Source of the DNA: Lachnospiraceae bacterium
GTDB taxonomy: Bacteria; Bacillota; Clostridia; Lachnospirales; Lachnospiraceae
Reading direction: 5' to 3'
DNA: 64,000 nucleotides
NCBI GenBank assembly: GCA_910575475.1
Contig: CAJTGD010000019.1
Span: 1 to 64,000 of the forward strand
The notes below the pieces were generated by a model. The model was not told the origin of the DNA. It saw nothing but the letters and a program-made list of their open reading frames with translations, and ran no database searches. This document shows positions 36,850 through 44,801 of the stretch, in pieces (within the stretch, counting starts at the first letter, position 1; the number at the start of each line of letters is the position of its first letter). A program made the position numbers and the translations under genes.

Positions 36850-37995
36850 TCACCACAATTCTTCATAGATTTTCATAATATCCGCCTTGCTCGGCACCCG
36901 CGGATTGGTCGCGGTACAGCCGTCGGCCAGCGCCGCATCCGCCATGCGGTCGATGGCGGCAAAATATTCTTCCTTCGAGATCTTCTCCATCTGGGAGATC
37001 GACAGCGGTATATCCATCTCCTTCATCATGAACTGCACCCAGTTGACCAAGGAGCGCACGGTCATGATCTTATTGTAGCTGCTCAGTCCCAATATCTGCG
37101 CCACGGTGGAATACCGCTTTACCGCAGGCAGATAGTCCGTCTGGCTTTTGCTGTGCTTGTTGATATCGCTGTTAAACTCAATGATATGGGGGAGCAGCAT
37201 GGCATTGGCCCGTCCGTGGGGGATATGGAAGGTCGCCCCAAGCTGGTGCGCCATCCCGTGATTCAGTCCCAGGGATGCGGAGTTGAATGCCAGACCTGCC
37301 AGGCAGGACGCCGAATGCATTTTCTGTCTGGCGTGGGTATCGCTGCCGTCCAGATAGGCCCGGAGCAGGAACACGCCGCAGATCTCAATGGATTTTTCCG
37401 CCAGTGCGGTGGAAAAATCGTTCCGGTTTGTGCTCACGCAGGCTTCCAGCGCATGGGTAAATACATCCATTCCCGTGTCTGCCGTCACTGCGGGCGGCAC
37501 GCTTTTCACCAGCTCCGCGTCCAGGATCGCCTCGTCTGGCGTCATATCCCGGGATACGAGCGGATACTTCATCTGCTCTTTCGGATCTGATACGACTGCA
37601 AAGGAGGTCACCTCCGAGCCGGTTCCGCTGGTCGTCGGGATCGCGATCAGTCCGACCTCCCCATAGCGATCAACCCGCAGGGCAAATTCCCGGATGGACT
37701 TGGACGAATCGATGGCCGAGCCGCCGCCCACCGCCACGATCACATCAGGCCTGTATTCCAACATTTTCTTCACGCCCTCGGAAATCTTTTCGATGGGCGG
37801 ATCCGGAACCACATCCTGGAAAATCTCAAACTCCTTGCGGCCCTTTTTCAGCGGATCCGTCACCAGATTGATCATACTGCTCTGGGCCATGAACGGATCT
37901 GTAATGACCAGGACTCTCTGGTAAGGGATTTCCGCCAGCCGATCCAGCGCCTGATCCCCAAAATATATTTTTGTCTTTATATCAAAACTTTTCAT
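36850..37995 (-). CDS. pduQ: Iron-dependent alcohol dehydrogenase, PduQ-like
   Basis: 381 residues from ATG 37995; a longer start would run into the DeoR gene. It has the group III nucleotide motif VAVGGGSAIDSSK, the segment IPTTSGTGSEVTSFAV, and the metal-binding histidines in LNHGMAHQLGATFHIPHGRA. In propanediol microcompartments this enzyme reduces propionaldehyde to 1-propanol and recycles NAD+. It is the last gene of the operon, 13 bases after the DeoR gene. No clear encapsulation peptide is seen. Confidence 0.88.
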   Translation of the reverse strand: MKSFDIKTKIYFGDQALDRLAEIPYQRVLVITDPFMAQSSMINLVTDPLKKGRKEFEIFQDVVPDPPIEKISEGVKKMLEYRPDVIVAVGGGSAIDSSKSIREFALRVDRYGEVGLIAIPTTSGTGSEVTSFAVVSDPKEQMKYPLVSRDMTPDEAILDAELVKSVPPAVTADTGMDVFTHALEACVSTNRNDFSTALAEKSIEICGVFLLRAYLDGSDTHARQKMHSASCLAGLAFNSASLGLNHGMAHQLGATFHIPHGRANAMLLPHIIEFNSDINKHSKSQTDYLPAVKRYSTVAQILGLSSYNKIMTVRSLVNWVQFMMKEMDIPLSISQMEKISKEEYFAAIDRMADAALADGCTATNPRVPSKADIMKIYEELW

Positions 37996-38008
37996 CGTTT
38001 CTCTTCTT

Positions 38009-38773
38009 TCATTCCGGATAGATACACTCCACCCCTGCGTCCTCAAACGCCTGCAGCCACCTTGCATCGGGCTCCTCATCCGTGACAATGGATGTAATGT
38101 CGCTTAAGTCTGCAATGGTATTGAATGCAACCTTTCCGAATTTGCTGCCGTCCACCACCAGGATCCTCTCCCTGGCGGATTCCAGCATGGTCCTTTTGTT
38201 GTCCGCATGAAGCTCATCGGAATCCGTGATCCCCGCCTGCAGGTCGATCCCCTTACAGGAGATGACCGCCTTGTCCACATGGTATGCTCTCAGCATCCGA
38301 TCCGTCTGGGGGCCTACTAGGGCAAATGACCCTTCCCTGGATACGCCTCCGGTGGAAAGGATCTTCCAGTCCGGCACGTCCAGCAGTTCGATGATGATCT
38401 CCACAGAATTGGTGATCACCGTCAGATTCTTTTTGTCCTTCAATGCTTTCACAACATAGACGGCGGTGGAGCTGGCATCCAGCATGATGCTGTCGCCGTC
38501 CTTCACCATCCTGTTAAACAGTCCGGCGATACGCTGCTTGCCGATCACGTTATGGTTCTTCCGTACTTTAAAGGGCAGGTCGATGTTCGTATTCTCATTG
38601 ATCACCGCGCCGCCGTAGCTCTTGATCGCATATCCGTCATTGACAAGCTTCTCCAGATCCCGCCGTATCGTTTCCTCCGATACCTTGTAGAACTGGCTTA
38701 ACTCACTGACTACCACCCGGCGTTCTGCCTGCAGCTTTTCCAGTATCTCATTCCGTCTCTCGATTGCAAGCAT
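38009..38773 (-). CDS. DeoR-family transcriptional regulator
   Basis: 254 residues from ATG 38773 (GGGAGG 7 bases upstream). The DeoR helix-turn-helix is VSELSQFYKVSEETIRRDLE (residues 23-42). The C-terminal sugar-phosphate-binding domain has DSIMLDASSTAVYVVKAL, STGGVSREGSF and VDGSKFGKVAF. It probably represses the microcompartment operon in response to a sugar phosphate such as fuculose- or rhamnulose-1-P, which is inference from family and context. Confidence 0.9.
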   Translation of the reverse strand: MLAIERRNEILEKLQAERRVVVSELSQFYKVSEETIRRDLEKLVNDGYAIKSYGGAVINENTNIDLPFKVRKNHNVIGKQRIAGLFNRMVKDGDSIMLDASSTAVYVVKALKDKKNLTVITNSVEIIIELLDVPDWKILSTGGVSREGSFALVGPQTDRMLRAYHVDKAVISCKGIDLQAGITDSDELHADNKRTMLESARERILVVDGSKFGKVAFNTIADLSDITSIVTDEEPDARWLQAFEDAGVECIYPE

Positions 38774-38838
38774 CGTACCGCCTCCCAACTGTCTTTGAAT
38801 CTAAGAAACCGCATTCCTCAGACACATCTGCCCCAAGG

Positions 38839-38873
38839 TTACAGTTCACTGTCTGACCGGCCGCGAACTGTAA
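38839..38873. other. Intercistronic stem-loop (pduT-deoR gap)
   Basis: TTACAGTTC (38839-38847) and GAACTGTAA (38865-38873) are a perfect 9-bp stem. No T-run follows. It lies in the 126-base gap after the PduT gene. Confidence 0.6.
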
Positions 38874-38899
38874 CGCCTCAAGGCTGCTATTCTGCATTT

Positions 38900-39448
38900 T
38901 TATAAAATCGCATTCCTGATCTGTGCGTCCGGATGTGCGATCACGGAGGAATCCAGGAACATCCCGTCCTTTGCAGTCACTGATCTTGCCCGTTCGATGG
39001 CTGCCTCTACGGCTGCCACCTCCCCGGTCAGCATCAGATAGGATTTTCCGCACATTCCTCTTGCGATCCGAAGCTCCACAAGATCCACAATCGCTGTCTT
39101 TGCCGCTTCATCTGCTGCCACTATGATCGAAGTCGCATCGTATGTCTCCATGATTCCCAGGGCCGAAACCGCTTCTATCTCGGCTGCCCCGTAGATAGCC
39201 GGGAAAATGGATTCGTGCGGGTTGCCGAGTACAAAACTGTTGATCAGATGCATTCCATGCAATGTTTTTGCCGCTTCCACAGCCGCATTGACTGCACTCA
39301 GATCTCCTGAAATGATGACGATATATTTTCCCGGACATACGGTCTGTGCTTCGATGATACTGACTTCAGAGGTCTTTACCATGGCGTCTGCCGCCACGAC
39401 ACCCGCTGAAACAGTCTTATATTCTACCATTCCAATTGCCTTACTCAT
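38900..39448 (-). CDS. pduT: BMC-T (tandem) shell protein, PduT-like
   Basis: 182 residues: two BMC domains, MSKAIGMVEYKTVSAGVVAA and ALGIMETYDATSIIVAADEA. In the first, EAQTVCPGKYIVIISG places a cysteine at residue 38, exactly where PduT binds a [4Fe-4S] cluster in the trimer pore. This fits its partner PduS, whose gene overlaps it by ATGA. It should act as an electron conduit or cofactor gate through the shell. Confidence 0.92.
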   Translation of the reverse strand: MSKAIGMVEYKTVSAGVVAADAMVKTSEVSIIEAQTVCPGKYIVIISGDLSAVNAAVEAAKTLHGMHLINSFVLGNPHESIFPAIYGAAEIEAVSALGIMETYDATSIIVAADEAAKTAIVDLVELRIARGMCGKSYLMLTGEVAAVEAAIERARSVTAKDGMFLDSSVIAHPDAQIRNAIL

Positions 39449-40788
39449 TTCCCTGCACGTCCTTCCTGCGTCTCAATGATCACATATTTCTCACTTACTT
39501 CTTTCACCACACCGTCAATGGATGCATGGATGCCCACGCTTAAGCCCCTGGCCGGTTCCGCGATCATCTGTCCCGCCACGACGGTATCCCCCTGCTTTAC
39601 GATTGGGGAAGCCGGCGCGCCGATATGCTGGCTCAGCATGATCTTCACCTTACGAACCAAAACAGCCGATTCATCCAACGGAGCTTCTTTGTTATACTTC
39701 GTCAGATCCAGCCTTGCCATGAGACGTTCCATCGGAACCTTGCGGTATTCCCGCTCTTCTCCTACCGGCTTGGGTACGACTGCAGGCGGCTTCAGGCCGT
39801 GGCTTCTTAAGCCTGCCTTATACTCTGCCATCAGCGTTCTCGGAGACAGCCCCTGGAAACAGGAATACATCTCACACAATCCACAGGAACTGCAGAAAAA
39901 CGTGTTGACAAAGATATCCGGCTTCTGCACGTCCTTACAGGTCGCCGCACGCATGAACAGATGGGGCTCAATCGGATGGCCCAGACGGTTTCTCGGACAC
40001 AGGTCCGTACACATGCTACACTGGCAGCAGCATGCCGCCGCCCGCTTCAGGTCTATAGAAACCTTCTGCCGTTTCCTCTGGATGATATAGTGGGATTCCG
40101 GAAGCACCAGCACCGCATTGGTCGTCTTGGTTACCGGCTGGGAACCACTTCCGATAAATCCCATCATCGGACCGCCGATAAAATATACCGGATTCGGTGT
40201 GGTCGCCGCGCCTGCAAGGCGCACGGTCTCTTCGATGCTCGTCCCGATCGGAACCCGCACGGTTACCGGATGCTCCACCTCGGCTACCACAGATACCAGT
40301 TTGTCCATGACCGGCGTCTGCTGGTTTATAGCCCTGTATACATTGTAGACCGTCTCTACATTGAATACGGCAACGCCGCATTCGATAGGAAGTCCGCCGG
40401 GCCTTACCACCTTTCCCGTAACTTCATAAATCAGCACCACTTCGTCGCCGGCAGGATAGACTTCATCCAGCAACCCTAACCGGACCTCCGGATAAGCGCC
40501 GATGACCGAATTTAATGCTTCTATCGTCCTGGTATATGCTTTCTTGATTCCGATGATGACCTCTTTGGCCCCCACCGCCTCTCCGATCAGATGGAAGGTA
40601 TCCACAATCTCCTGGGCATATTTTTCGAGTAATTGTCTATGTAATCTCAGTAGTGGTTCACATTCTGCGCAGTTCAGAATAATTGTTTCCGCATTCTCAT
40701 TCAGCTTCGCATAGGTGGGAAAGCCCGCGCCGCCGGCGCCCACGATCCCGTTTTGCTGCATGAGCATGCTTAATTCTTTCATATCCAT
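39445..40788 (-). CDS. pduS: PduS-like RnfC-type ferredoxin/flavoprotein
   Basis: 447 residues. The glycine-rich opening VGAGGAGFPTYAKL and the NCAECEPLL motif define the RnfC/PduS N-terminal NADH/FMN-type domain. Two cluster motifs follow: CCCQCSMCTDLCPRN and CSSCGLCEMYSC. The C-terminus (KQGDTVVAGQMIAEPARGLS) is the SLBB/barrel-sandwich part. PduS transfers electrons between NADH and shell or cobalamin partners; in this B12-independent system its acceptor is probably PduT. Confidence 0.92.
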   Translation of the reverse strand: MDMKELSMLMQQNGIVGAGGAGFPTYAKLNENAETIILNCAECEPLLRLHRQLLEKYAQEIVDTFHLIGEAVGAKEVIIGIKKAYTRTIEALNSVIGAYPEVRLGLLDEVYPAGDEVVLIYEVTGKVVRPGGLPIECGVAVFNVETVYNVYRAINQQTPVMDKLVSVVAEVEHPVTVRVPIGTSIEETVRLAGAATTPNPVYFIGGPMMGFIGSGSQPVTKTTNAVLVLPESHYIIQRKRQKVSIDLKRAAACCCQCSMCTDLCPRNRLGHPIEPHLFMRAATCKDVQKPDIFVNTFFCSSCGLCEMYSCFQGLSPRTLMAEYKAGLRSHGLKPPAVVPKPVGEEREYRKVPMERLMARLDLTKYNKEAPLDESAVLVRKVKIMLSQHIGAPASPIVKQGDTVVAGQMIAEPARGLSVGIHASIDGVVKEVSEKYVIIETQEGRAGK

Positions 40789-40797
40789 AATCTTTCA

Positions 40798-41064
40798 CTA
40801 CTCCAGTCCTGTTCCATCGTCAATAATTCCAACGATCGCCGCATCCACAGGGGCATCCGGCATGCCGCTTCCGATCCTGGCCGCGCTGCCCTGTGCCACC
40901 AGTACGTATTCTCCTACTCCGGCGCCGATCTTGTCAATGGCAATGAGCTGTTTTGCGCCGTTCTGCATATGCTCCAGAACATCTACGATCATGAATTTAT
41001 TACCGACTAAATTTTCACTTTTCCGTGTTGAAACAACACTTCCTACTACTTTTCCGATTAGCAT
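40798..41064 (-). CDS. pduN: EutN/PduN/CcmL pentameric vertex protein
   Basis: 88 residues, MLIGKVVGSVVSTRKSENLV with IDKIGAGVGEYVLVAQGSAA and VDAAIVGIIDDG. These are the standard motifs of the BMC-P family that caps the twelve vertices of the shell. Its ATG lies inside the 3' end of pduL (7-base overlap). Confidence 0.93.
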   Translation of the reverse strand: MLIGKVVGSVVSTRKSENLVGNKFMIVDVLEHMQNGAKQLIAIDKIGAGVGEYVLVAQGSAARIGSGMPDAPVDAAIVGIIDDGTGLE

Positions 41065-41705
41065 ATGATCCTCACCGTGTCTCCTGTCGCAATTTTCGAT
41101 GCATTTGCCTCGTCCGTATCAATATGCATCTCTAGTGTAAAGCTGTCGTCTACACGGATCTGCACATGGTTAAATACGGTACCGCGCTCATTGTCTGCTT
41201 TTACGGAAACAATATCGCCGTCATGTACTCCGGCTGCCATGGCATCCTTCGGCGCCATGTGGATATGTCTCTTCGCAATGATACATCCCTCGTTCAGATA
41301 GATCACGCCCTTCGGCCCTACTACGGCAACTGCCGCGGAGCCGGCGATATTGCCGGATTCCCGGATCGGCGCCTTCACACCGAGGCGGATGGCGTCTGTA
41401 GCAGATACCTCCACCTGGGATTTGCTTCTGACAGGTCCTAAGATCCGGACATTCTCAATGGCACGAAGCTTTAAGCCCACGATCGTCACTGTCTCATTGG
41501 ATGCATACTGTCCGCCCATCAGCTCTTTTTTCTTCGTCAGCTGATAACCTTCCCCGAATAAAGCCTCCACATGCTCCTGAGTCAGATGGATGTGTCTTGC
41601 GGATACCCCGACTGGTACGAGGTAACCATTTTCCGCCGAAGCTTTCTGCTTTTCGATTGCTTCTAAGACCATTTTCGTAATTAATACTACATTACTATTG
41701 TCCAT
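41058..41705 (-). CDS. pduL: Phosphate propanoyltransferase PduL
   Basis: 215 residues from ATG 41705 (AAGAGGAGA upstream). It has two PduL domains with zinc-binding histidines: VSARHIHLTQEHV and AKRHIHMAPKDA, plus the late histidine in TLEMHIDTDEAN. The first 20 residues (MDNSNVVLITKMVLEAIEKQ) form an amphipathic helix followed by a linker, which looks like an encapsulation peptide. It converts propionyl-CoA and phosphate to propionyl-phosphate, recycling CoA inside the shell. Confidence 0.93.
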   Translation of the reverse strand: MDNSNVVLITKMVLEAIEKQKASAENGYLVPVGVSARHIHLTQEHVEALFGEGYQLTKKKELMGGQYASNETVTIVGLKLRAIENVRILGPVRSKSQVEVSATDAIRLGVKAPIRESGNIAGSAAVAVVGPKGVIYLNEGCIIAKRHIHMAPKDAMAAGVHDGDIVSVKADNERGTVFNHVQIRVDDSFTLEMHIDTDEANASKIATGDTVRIIC

Positions 41706-41724
41706 ATCAATTCTCCTCTTGGTG

Positions 41725-41779
41725 ATGCAGGATTTATTGCTGTTCACACTTACGGTGTCCGTAGCAGCAAATCCTGCAT
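41725..41779. other. Intercistronic stem-loop before pduL
   Basis: ATGCAGGATTT and AATCCTGCAT pair, extended by TGCTG/CAGCA after a small bulge. No T-run follows. It lies just upstream of the pduL ribosome site. Confidence 0.55.
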
Positions 41780-41784
41780 ATCTT

Positions 41785-41817
41785 CTGAGGGACGCATCCT
41801 GACGGAACACCCCTCAG
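41785..41817. other. Second stem-loop after the BMC-H gene
   Basis: CTGAGGG (41785-41791) and CCCTCAG (41811-41817) are perfect complements. It lies between the stop of the extended BMC-H gene and the stem at 41725-41779. Confidence 0.55.
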
Positions 41818-41833
41818 CTGGCATCGCTCGTAC

Positions 41834-42346
41834 TTATTTGATTGCCGGAAGAATCTTCTCTACATCGCCGTGAGGTCTTGGGATCACGTGGGTCGCTACT
41901 AACTCACCGAGTCTTCCTGCCGCTTCCGCGCCGGACTCTACTGCTGATTTAACAGCACCTACATCTCCGCGTACCATTACGGTTACAAGACCGGATCCGA
42001 TCTTCTCTGTTCCTACCAGTACAACATTTGCTGCTTTGAGCATGGTATCTGCTGCTTCGATTGATGCTACCAGACCTCTAGTTTCCACCATTCCTAATGC
42101 TTCCTGTGACATTCTTTTTTCCTCCTTCTGGATTGTCTGCTCTACAATAACCTCTTCTGCCTGCTGCGCCGCCTGCTTCACTCTCTGAACTGTCTTGGCA
42201 GGCGCTTTGGCTGTTGTTTCTGCTTTCTTTGCGGACGCAGCTTTTGATCCTACAGTTTTCTTTGCTCTGCCTTTTTTGGCCGCGCCTTCCGCTTTGGAAG
42301 AATCTACGTTCTTCTCCTCGCCTGTCGGCTTCTTCTCATCTGCCAT
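41834..42346 (-). CDS. BMC-H shell protein with histone-like N-terminal extension and a second internal start
   Basis: From ATG 42346 (AAGGAGG 8 bases upstream) the product has 170 residues. Residues 1-78 are a Lys/Ala-rich, probably disordered tail (for example [20 protein letters not shown]) ending in a helical stretch [18 protein letters not shown]. Residues 79-170 are a complete BMC-H domain ([20 protein letters not shown]). That methionine, at 42112, has its own AAGGAGG 8 bases upstream, so a standard 92-residue hexamer subunit is probably also made. The domain is very similar to the BMC-H at 42764-43039. The tail faces one side of the shell and might bind nucleic acid, enzymes or neighbouring shells; that is inference. 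Confidence 0.88.
   Translation of the reverse strand: MADEKKPTGEEKNVDSSKAEGAAKKGRAKKTVGSKAASAKKAETTAKAPAKTVQRVKQAAQQAEEVIVEQTIQKEEKRMSQEALGMVETRGLVASIEAADTMLKAANVVLVGTEKIGSGLVTVMVRGDVGAVKSAVESGAEAAGRLGELVATHVIPRPHGDVEKILPAIK
42112..42127 (-). promoter_or_regulatory. Internal ribosome-binding site and start
   Basis: AAGGAGG (minus strand, 42121-42127), spacer AAAAAAGA, then ATG at 42112. It is as strong as the sites of the separate shell genes and begins exactly at the BMC domain. Confidence 0.65.
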
Positions 42347-42359
42347 GGTCACTGCCTCC

Positions 42360-42644
42360 TTAACTTACCCGGTTCGCGCTCTGGTTCACCATCTTGATGA
42401 TCTCCTCGTGGGGACTTGCGATCACCGCGTATGCCGCCGGTTCTTTGATCCCGTTCGCGGCAGCGGTTTCGATCGCCTGTGTCACTGCGGACACATCCCC
42501 GCGGATGATGATGGTGACAAGACGCCCGCCCAGTTTTTTCTCCCATGTGACCAGTTCCACCTGCGCCGTCTTGCACATCATATCAATGGCGACTACGGCT
42601 GCCGTCACACTCGGGATTTCAAAAAATCCATATGCCTGTCCCAT
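42360..42644 (-). CDS. BMC-H shell protein
   Basis: 94 residues. [20 protein letters not shown], then the lysine-containing [20 protein letters not shown] and [10 protein letters not shown], as in CcmK/PduA-like hexamers. The lysine pair KKLGGR stands where other BMC-H have KIGSG, so the hexamer edge or pore differs from that of its neighbours. It ends 13 bases before the extended BMC-H start. Confidence 0.92.
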   Translation of the reverse strand: MGQAYGFFEIPSVTAAVVAIDMMCKTAQVELVTWEKKLGGRLVTIIIRGDVSAVTQAIETAAANGIKEPAAYAVIASPHEEIIKMVNQSANRVS

Positions 42645-42692
42645 GAGACTGCTCCTTTACTAATCAATCTGAGGGATCTCCCAGATACGGTT

Positions 42693-42751
42693 GCCATATA
42701 AGAACCGTTCCTCACAAATGCGCTTCATGAATCTGCCGATTCTTATACGGC
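42693..42751. other. Intercistronic stem-loop between BMC-H genes
   Basis: GCC-AT-ATAAGAA and TTCTTAT-AC-GGC pair with one mismatched step. It lies in the 119-base gap between the shell genes at 42360 and 42764. Confidence 0.5.
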
Positions 42752-42763
42752 TGTCCATCGCAA

Positions 42764-43039
42764 TTAGATTGTCGGGAGAATCTTCTCAACGTCGTCATGC
42801 GGCCTTGGGATCACGTGGGTCGCAACCAGCTCACCAAGTCTTGCCGCAGCGTCCGCGCCTGTCTCAACCGCTGCCTTCACAGCGCCTACGTCTCCGCGTA
42901 CCATAACAGTTACAAGACCGGATCCGATCTTCTCTGTTCCTACCAATGTAACCTCAGCCGCCTTTGTCATTGCGTCTGCTGCTTCGATTGCTGCTGTCAA
43001 ACCTCTGGTTTCTACCATTCCTAATGCCTGCTGTGCCAT
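42764..43039 (-). CDS. pduJ: BMC-H shell protein, PduA/PduJ-like
   Basis: 91 residues with the canonical PduA/J motifs: [20 protein letters not shown], the edge segment [19 protein letters not shown] and the terminus [21 protein letters not shown] stands upstream of the ATG. It is probably the main facet hexamer. Its DNA contains tracts nearly identical to the paralogue at 41834, which suggests duplication or gene conversion. Confidence 0.92.
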   Translation of the reverse strand: MAQQALGMVETRGLTAAIEAADAMTKAAEVTLVGTEKIGSGLVTVMVRGDVGAVKAAVETGADAAARLGELVATHVIPRPHDDVEKILPTI

Positions 43040-43051
43040 TTTTATATCCTC

Positions 43052-43396
43052 CTAGACTTCTTTTAAATATTTTTTATTTGGTGTTCCTTTATCTAAGCCG
43101 CTCAGTTTGAGCATCTTCTCCGTATCCTCCGTGGGCCTTGCGATCTTGTATTCCGTTACGATTCCCGCAAGCTCTTTGGCCCTGGCGCTTGCCGCCTCTA
43201 ACGCAGCCTGGACATCGGATACGCTTCCGCGAAATTTCACCATCACGATCAGCGGTACAGGTAATTCATCCGCATTCGCCGGTTTGTTTTTATCAAAGGT
43301 CTCCAGCCGGACATTGCCTGCCTTACACCCGGCATCTGCCGCGGCGTAGGCGGTCGCCAGCCCGAATACCTCCAGCATTCCTACTGCTTCTCCCAT
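43052..43396 (-). CDS. BMC-H shell protein with C-terminal extension
   Basis: 114 residues from ATG 43396 (AAGGAGAG upstream). The BMC domain is GEAVGMLEVFGLATAYAAAD with an insert DKNKPANADELPVP before IVMVKFRGSVSDV. After the usual end (ARPTEDTEKMLKLSG) about 15 extra residues follow (LDKGTPNKKYLKEV). Such tails occur in PduK/EutK-like minor shell proteins. The pore-side cysteine in DAGCKAGNV is notable. Confidence 0.9.
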   Translation of the reverse strand: MGEAVGMLEVFGLATAYAAADAGCKAGNVRLETFDKNKPANADELPVPLIVMVKFRGSVSDVQAALEAASARAKELAGIVTEYKIARPTEDTEKMLKLSGLDKGTPNKKYLKEV

Positions 43397-43444
43397 AACC
43401 ACTCTCCTTCGCAGGTAATTTCATAGATCACGTCACTGTTCACG

Positions 43445-43474
43445 ACGGCAGACCAAAAAACCGCCTGCTGCCGT
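43445..43474. other. Intercistronic stem-loop after the Zn-alcohol dehydrogenase gene
   Basis: ACGGCAG (43445-43451) and CTGCCGT (43468-43474) form a perfect 7-bp GC-rich stem. No T-run follows on the transcribed strand. Confidence 0.5.
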
Positions 43475-43486
43475 TCTGGATCATCG

Positions 43487-44698
43487 CTACTGATTCACGA
43501 TCGCGATCTTGAGGCCTTCCTGCTTCAGATTTGTTACATGTGCCTCGTTGATCTGCTCCAGCGGAAATTCATGTGTGATCAGGTCATCCATCGGAAGTCC
43601 GATCGCCTTCGCCCGTTTCAGGAAGTCAAATGTAGTCGCATAATCTCTCAGGGTGTATACCCAGGAGCCGACCAGCGTGATCTCCTTGGAGCAAAGGTCA
43701 AAGTGCGGATTGATGGTCGCGTCTCCGCCGTTGATGAAGAATCCCAGCTCGCAGAGTCCGCCGCCGTTGCGGATGAACTTGTAGATATTCGCGTGAGCCA
43801 CCGGAGATCCGGTACACTGGAACGCGAAATCCGCTTCGTATCCGCCGAATGCTTCCTTCACTGCGCCGCTGAGCGCTTCGATTCCCTTGTGGTTCATGAA
43901 GTTGACGGAATTGTCTGCTCCCATCCTCTTCGCGAAATCCAGCCTCTGCTGATTGCCATCTACTGCCACAATATTTTCAATCCCCATGGTACGGAGGATC
44001 GCGATACAGATCAGTCCGATCGGTCCGCAGCCCTGAACCACAACCCTGCTGTTGAACCGCAGGATGCCGGTTGTCTTCGCCCTCTCAACCGCGTGGATCA
44101 GTACGGCGCAGGGTTCGATCAGGATACGGGACTTCAGATCCAGATCGCTGACATTGAATACGGTGGAACCCTTCCGGATCAATATGTAATCGGAAAACCA
44201 TCCGTTCAGATGAATATCATCGTCCGGAAGCAGTCCATATACATCCGCGCCGCCCACATTCTGCTTGTTCAGGTCGAACATGGTAATATCCGGGTTATCC
44301 TTGAAGATCATGCAGGTAACCACCTTGTCGCCCAACTTCAGCGGCTTTCCGGCGCTGTCTACCTTCACATCCTTGCCCATCTTCACGATCTCGCCTGTGC
44401 CCTCATGTCCCAGCGCTACCGGGATCAGGCCGAAGGGATCTCTCTTAAACTCATGAGCGTCGGTTCCGCAGACACCGCACCCTTCTACTTTTACAAGAAT
44501 ATCGCCGTCGCCCACCTCCGGCATCGGGAATTCTTTTACATCATAATGCTCCAGAGCCGTCAGCATGGCTACATGCGCGGTCTTCGGGATCGCCCCGCCC
44601 GCTGCCGGTGCAGCTGCCGGAGCCGAAACCGGCTGGCTTAACATACTTTCCAGAACCTGCTTTACAACGGCTTCTACATTTGCAGAATTCATTTCCAT
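43487..44698 (-). CDS. Zinc-type (MDR) alcohol dehydrogenase with encapsulation peptide
   Basis: 403 residues from ATG 44698 (GGAGG 9 bases upstream). Residues 1-20 (MEMNSANVEAVVKQVLESML) form an amphipathic helix, followed by an Ala/Pro linker, the hallmark of an N-terminal encapsulation peptide. The enzyme has the catalytic zinc site GCGVCGTDAHEFKRD and GHEGTGEIV, and the nucleotide site VQGCGPIGLICIAI. It is a threonine dehydrogenase/sorbitol dehydrogenase-like MDR enzyme. In this setting it could interconvert lactaldehyde and propanediol or propanal and propanol. Confidence 0.9.
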   Translation of the reverse strand: MEMNSANVEAVVKQVLESMLSQPVSAPAAAPAAGGAIPKTAHVAMLTALEHYDVKEFPMPEVGDGDILVKVEGCGVCGTDAHEFKRDPFGLIPVALGHEGTGEIVKMGKDVKVDSAGKPLKLGDKVVTCMIFKDNPDITMFDLNKQNVGGADVYGLLPDDDIHLNGWFSDYILIRKGSTVFNVSDLDLKSRILIEPCAVLIHAVERAKTTGILRFNSRVVVQGCGPIGLICIAILRTMGIENIVAVDGNQQRLDFAKRMGADNSVNFMNHKGIEALSGAVKEAFGGYEADFAFQCTGSPVAHANIYKFIRNGGGLCELGFFINGGDATINPHFDLCSKEITLVGSWVYTLRDYATTFDFLKRAKAIGLPMDDLITHEFPLEQINEAHVTNLKQEGLKIAIVNQ

Positions 44699-44724
44699 TT
44701 TATATTGCCTCCTCAACTTCCAAC

Positions 44725-44786
44725 CAGCCTGCCCTTCTGTGGCCGCAGGGTCTCATTCCCATGACCGCCCCGGCTGCCGCAGGCTG
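44725..44786. other. Intercistronic stem-loop between pduP and the Zn-ADH gene
   Basis: CAGCCTGC (44725-44732) and GCAGGCTG (44779-44786) are perfect complements around a GC-rich 46-base loop. No T-run follows. Confidence 0.5.
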
Positions 44787-44801
44787 ATCTCCTGCTTATT
44801 T

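Noticed and set aside
43538..44641. Plus-strand 367-codon frame opposite the Zn-alcohol dehydrogenase
   Set aside because: Antisense to an enzyme with full motifs; no recognisable domain.
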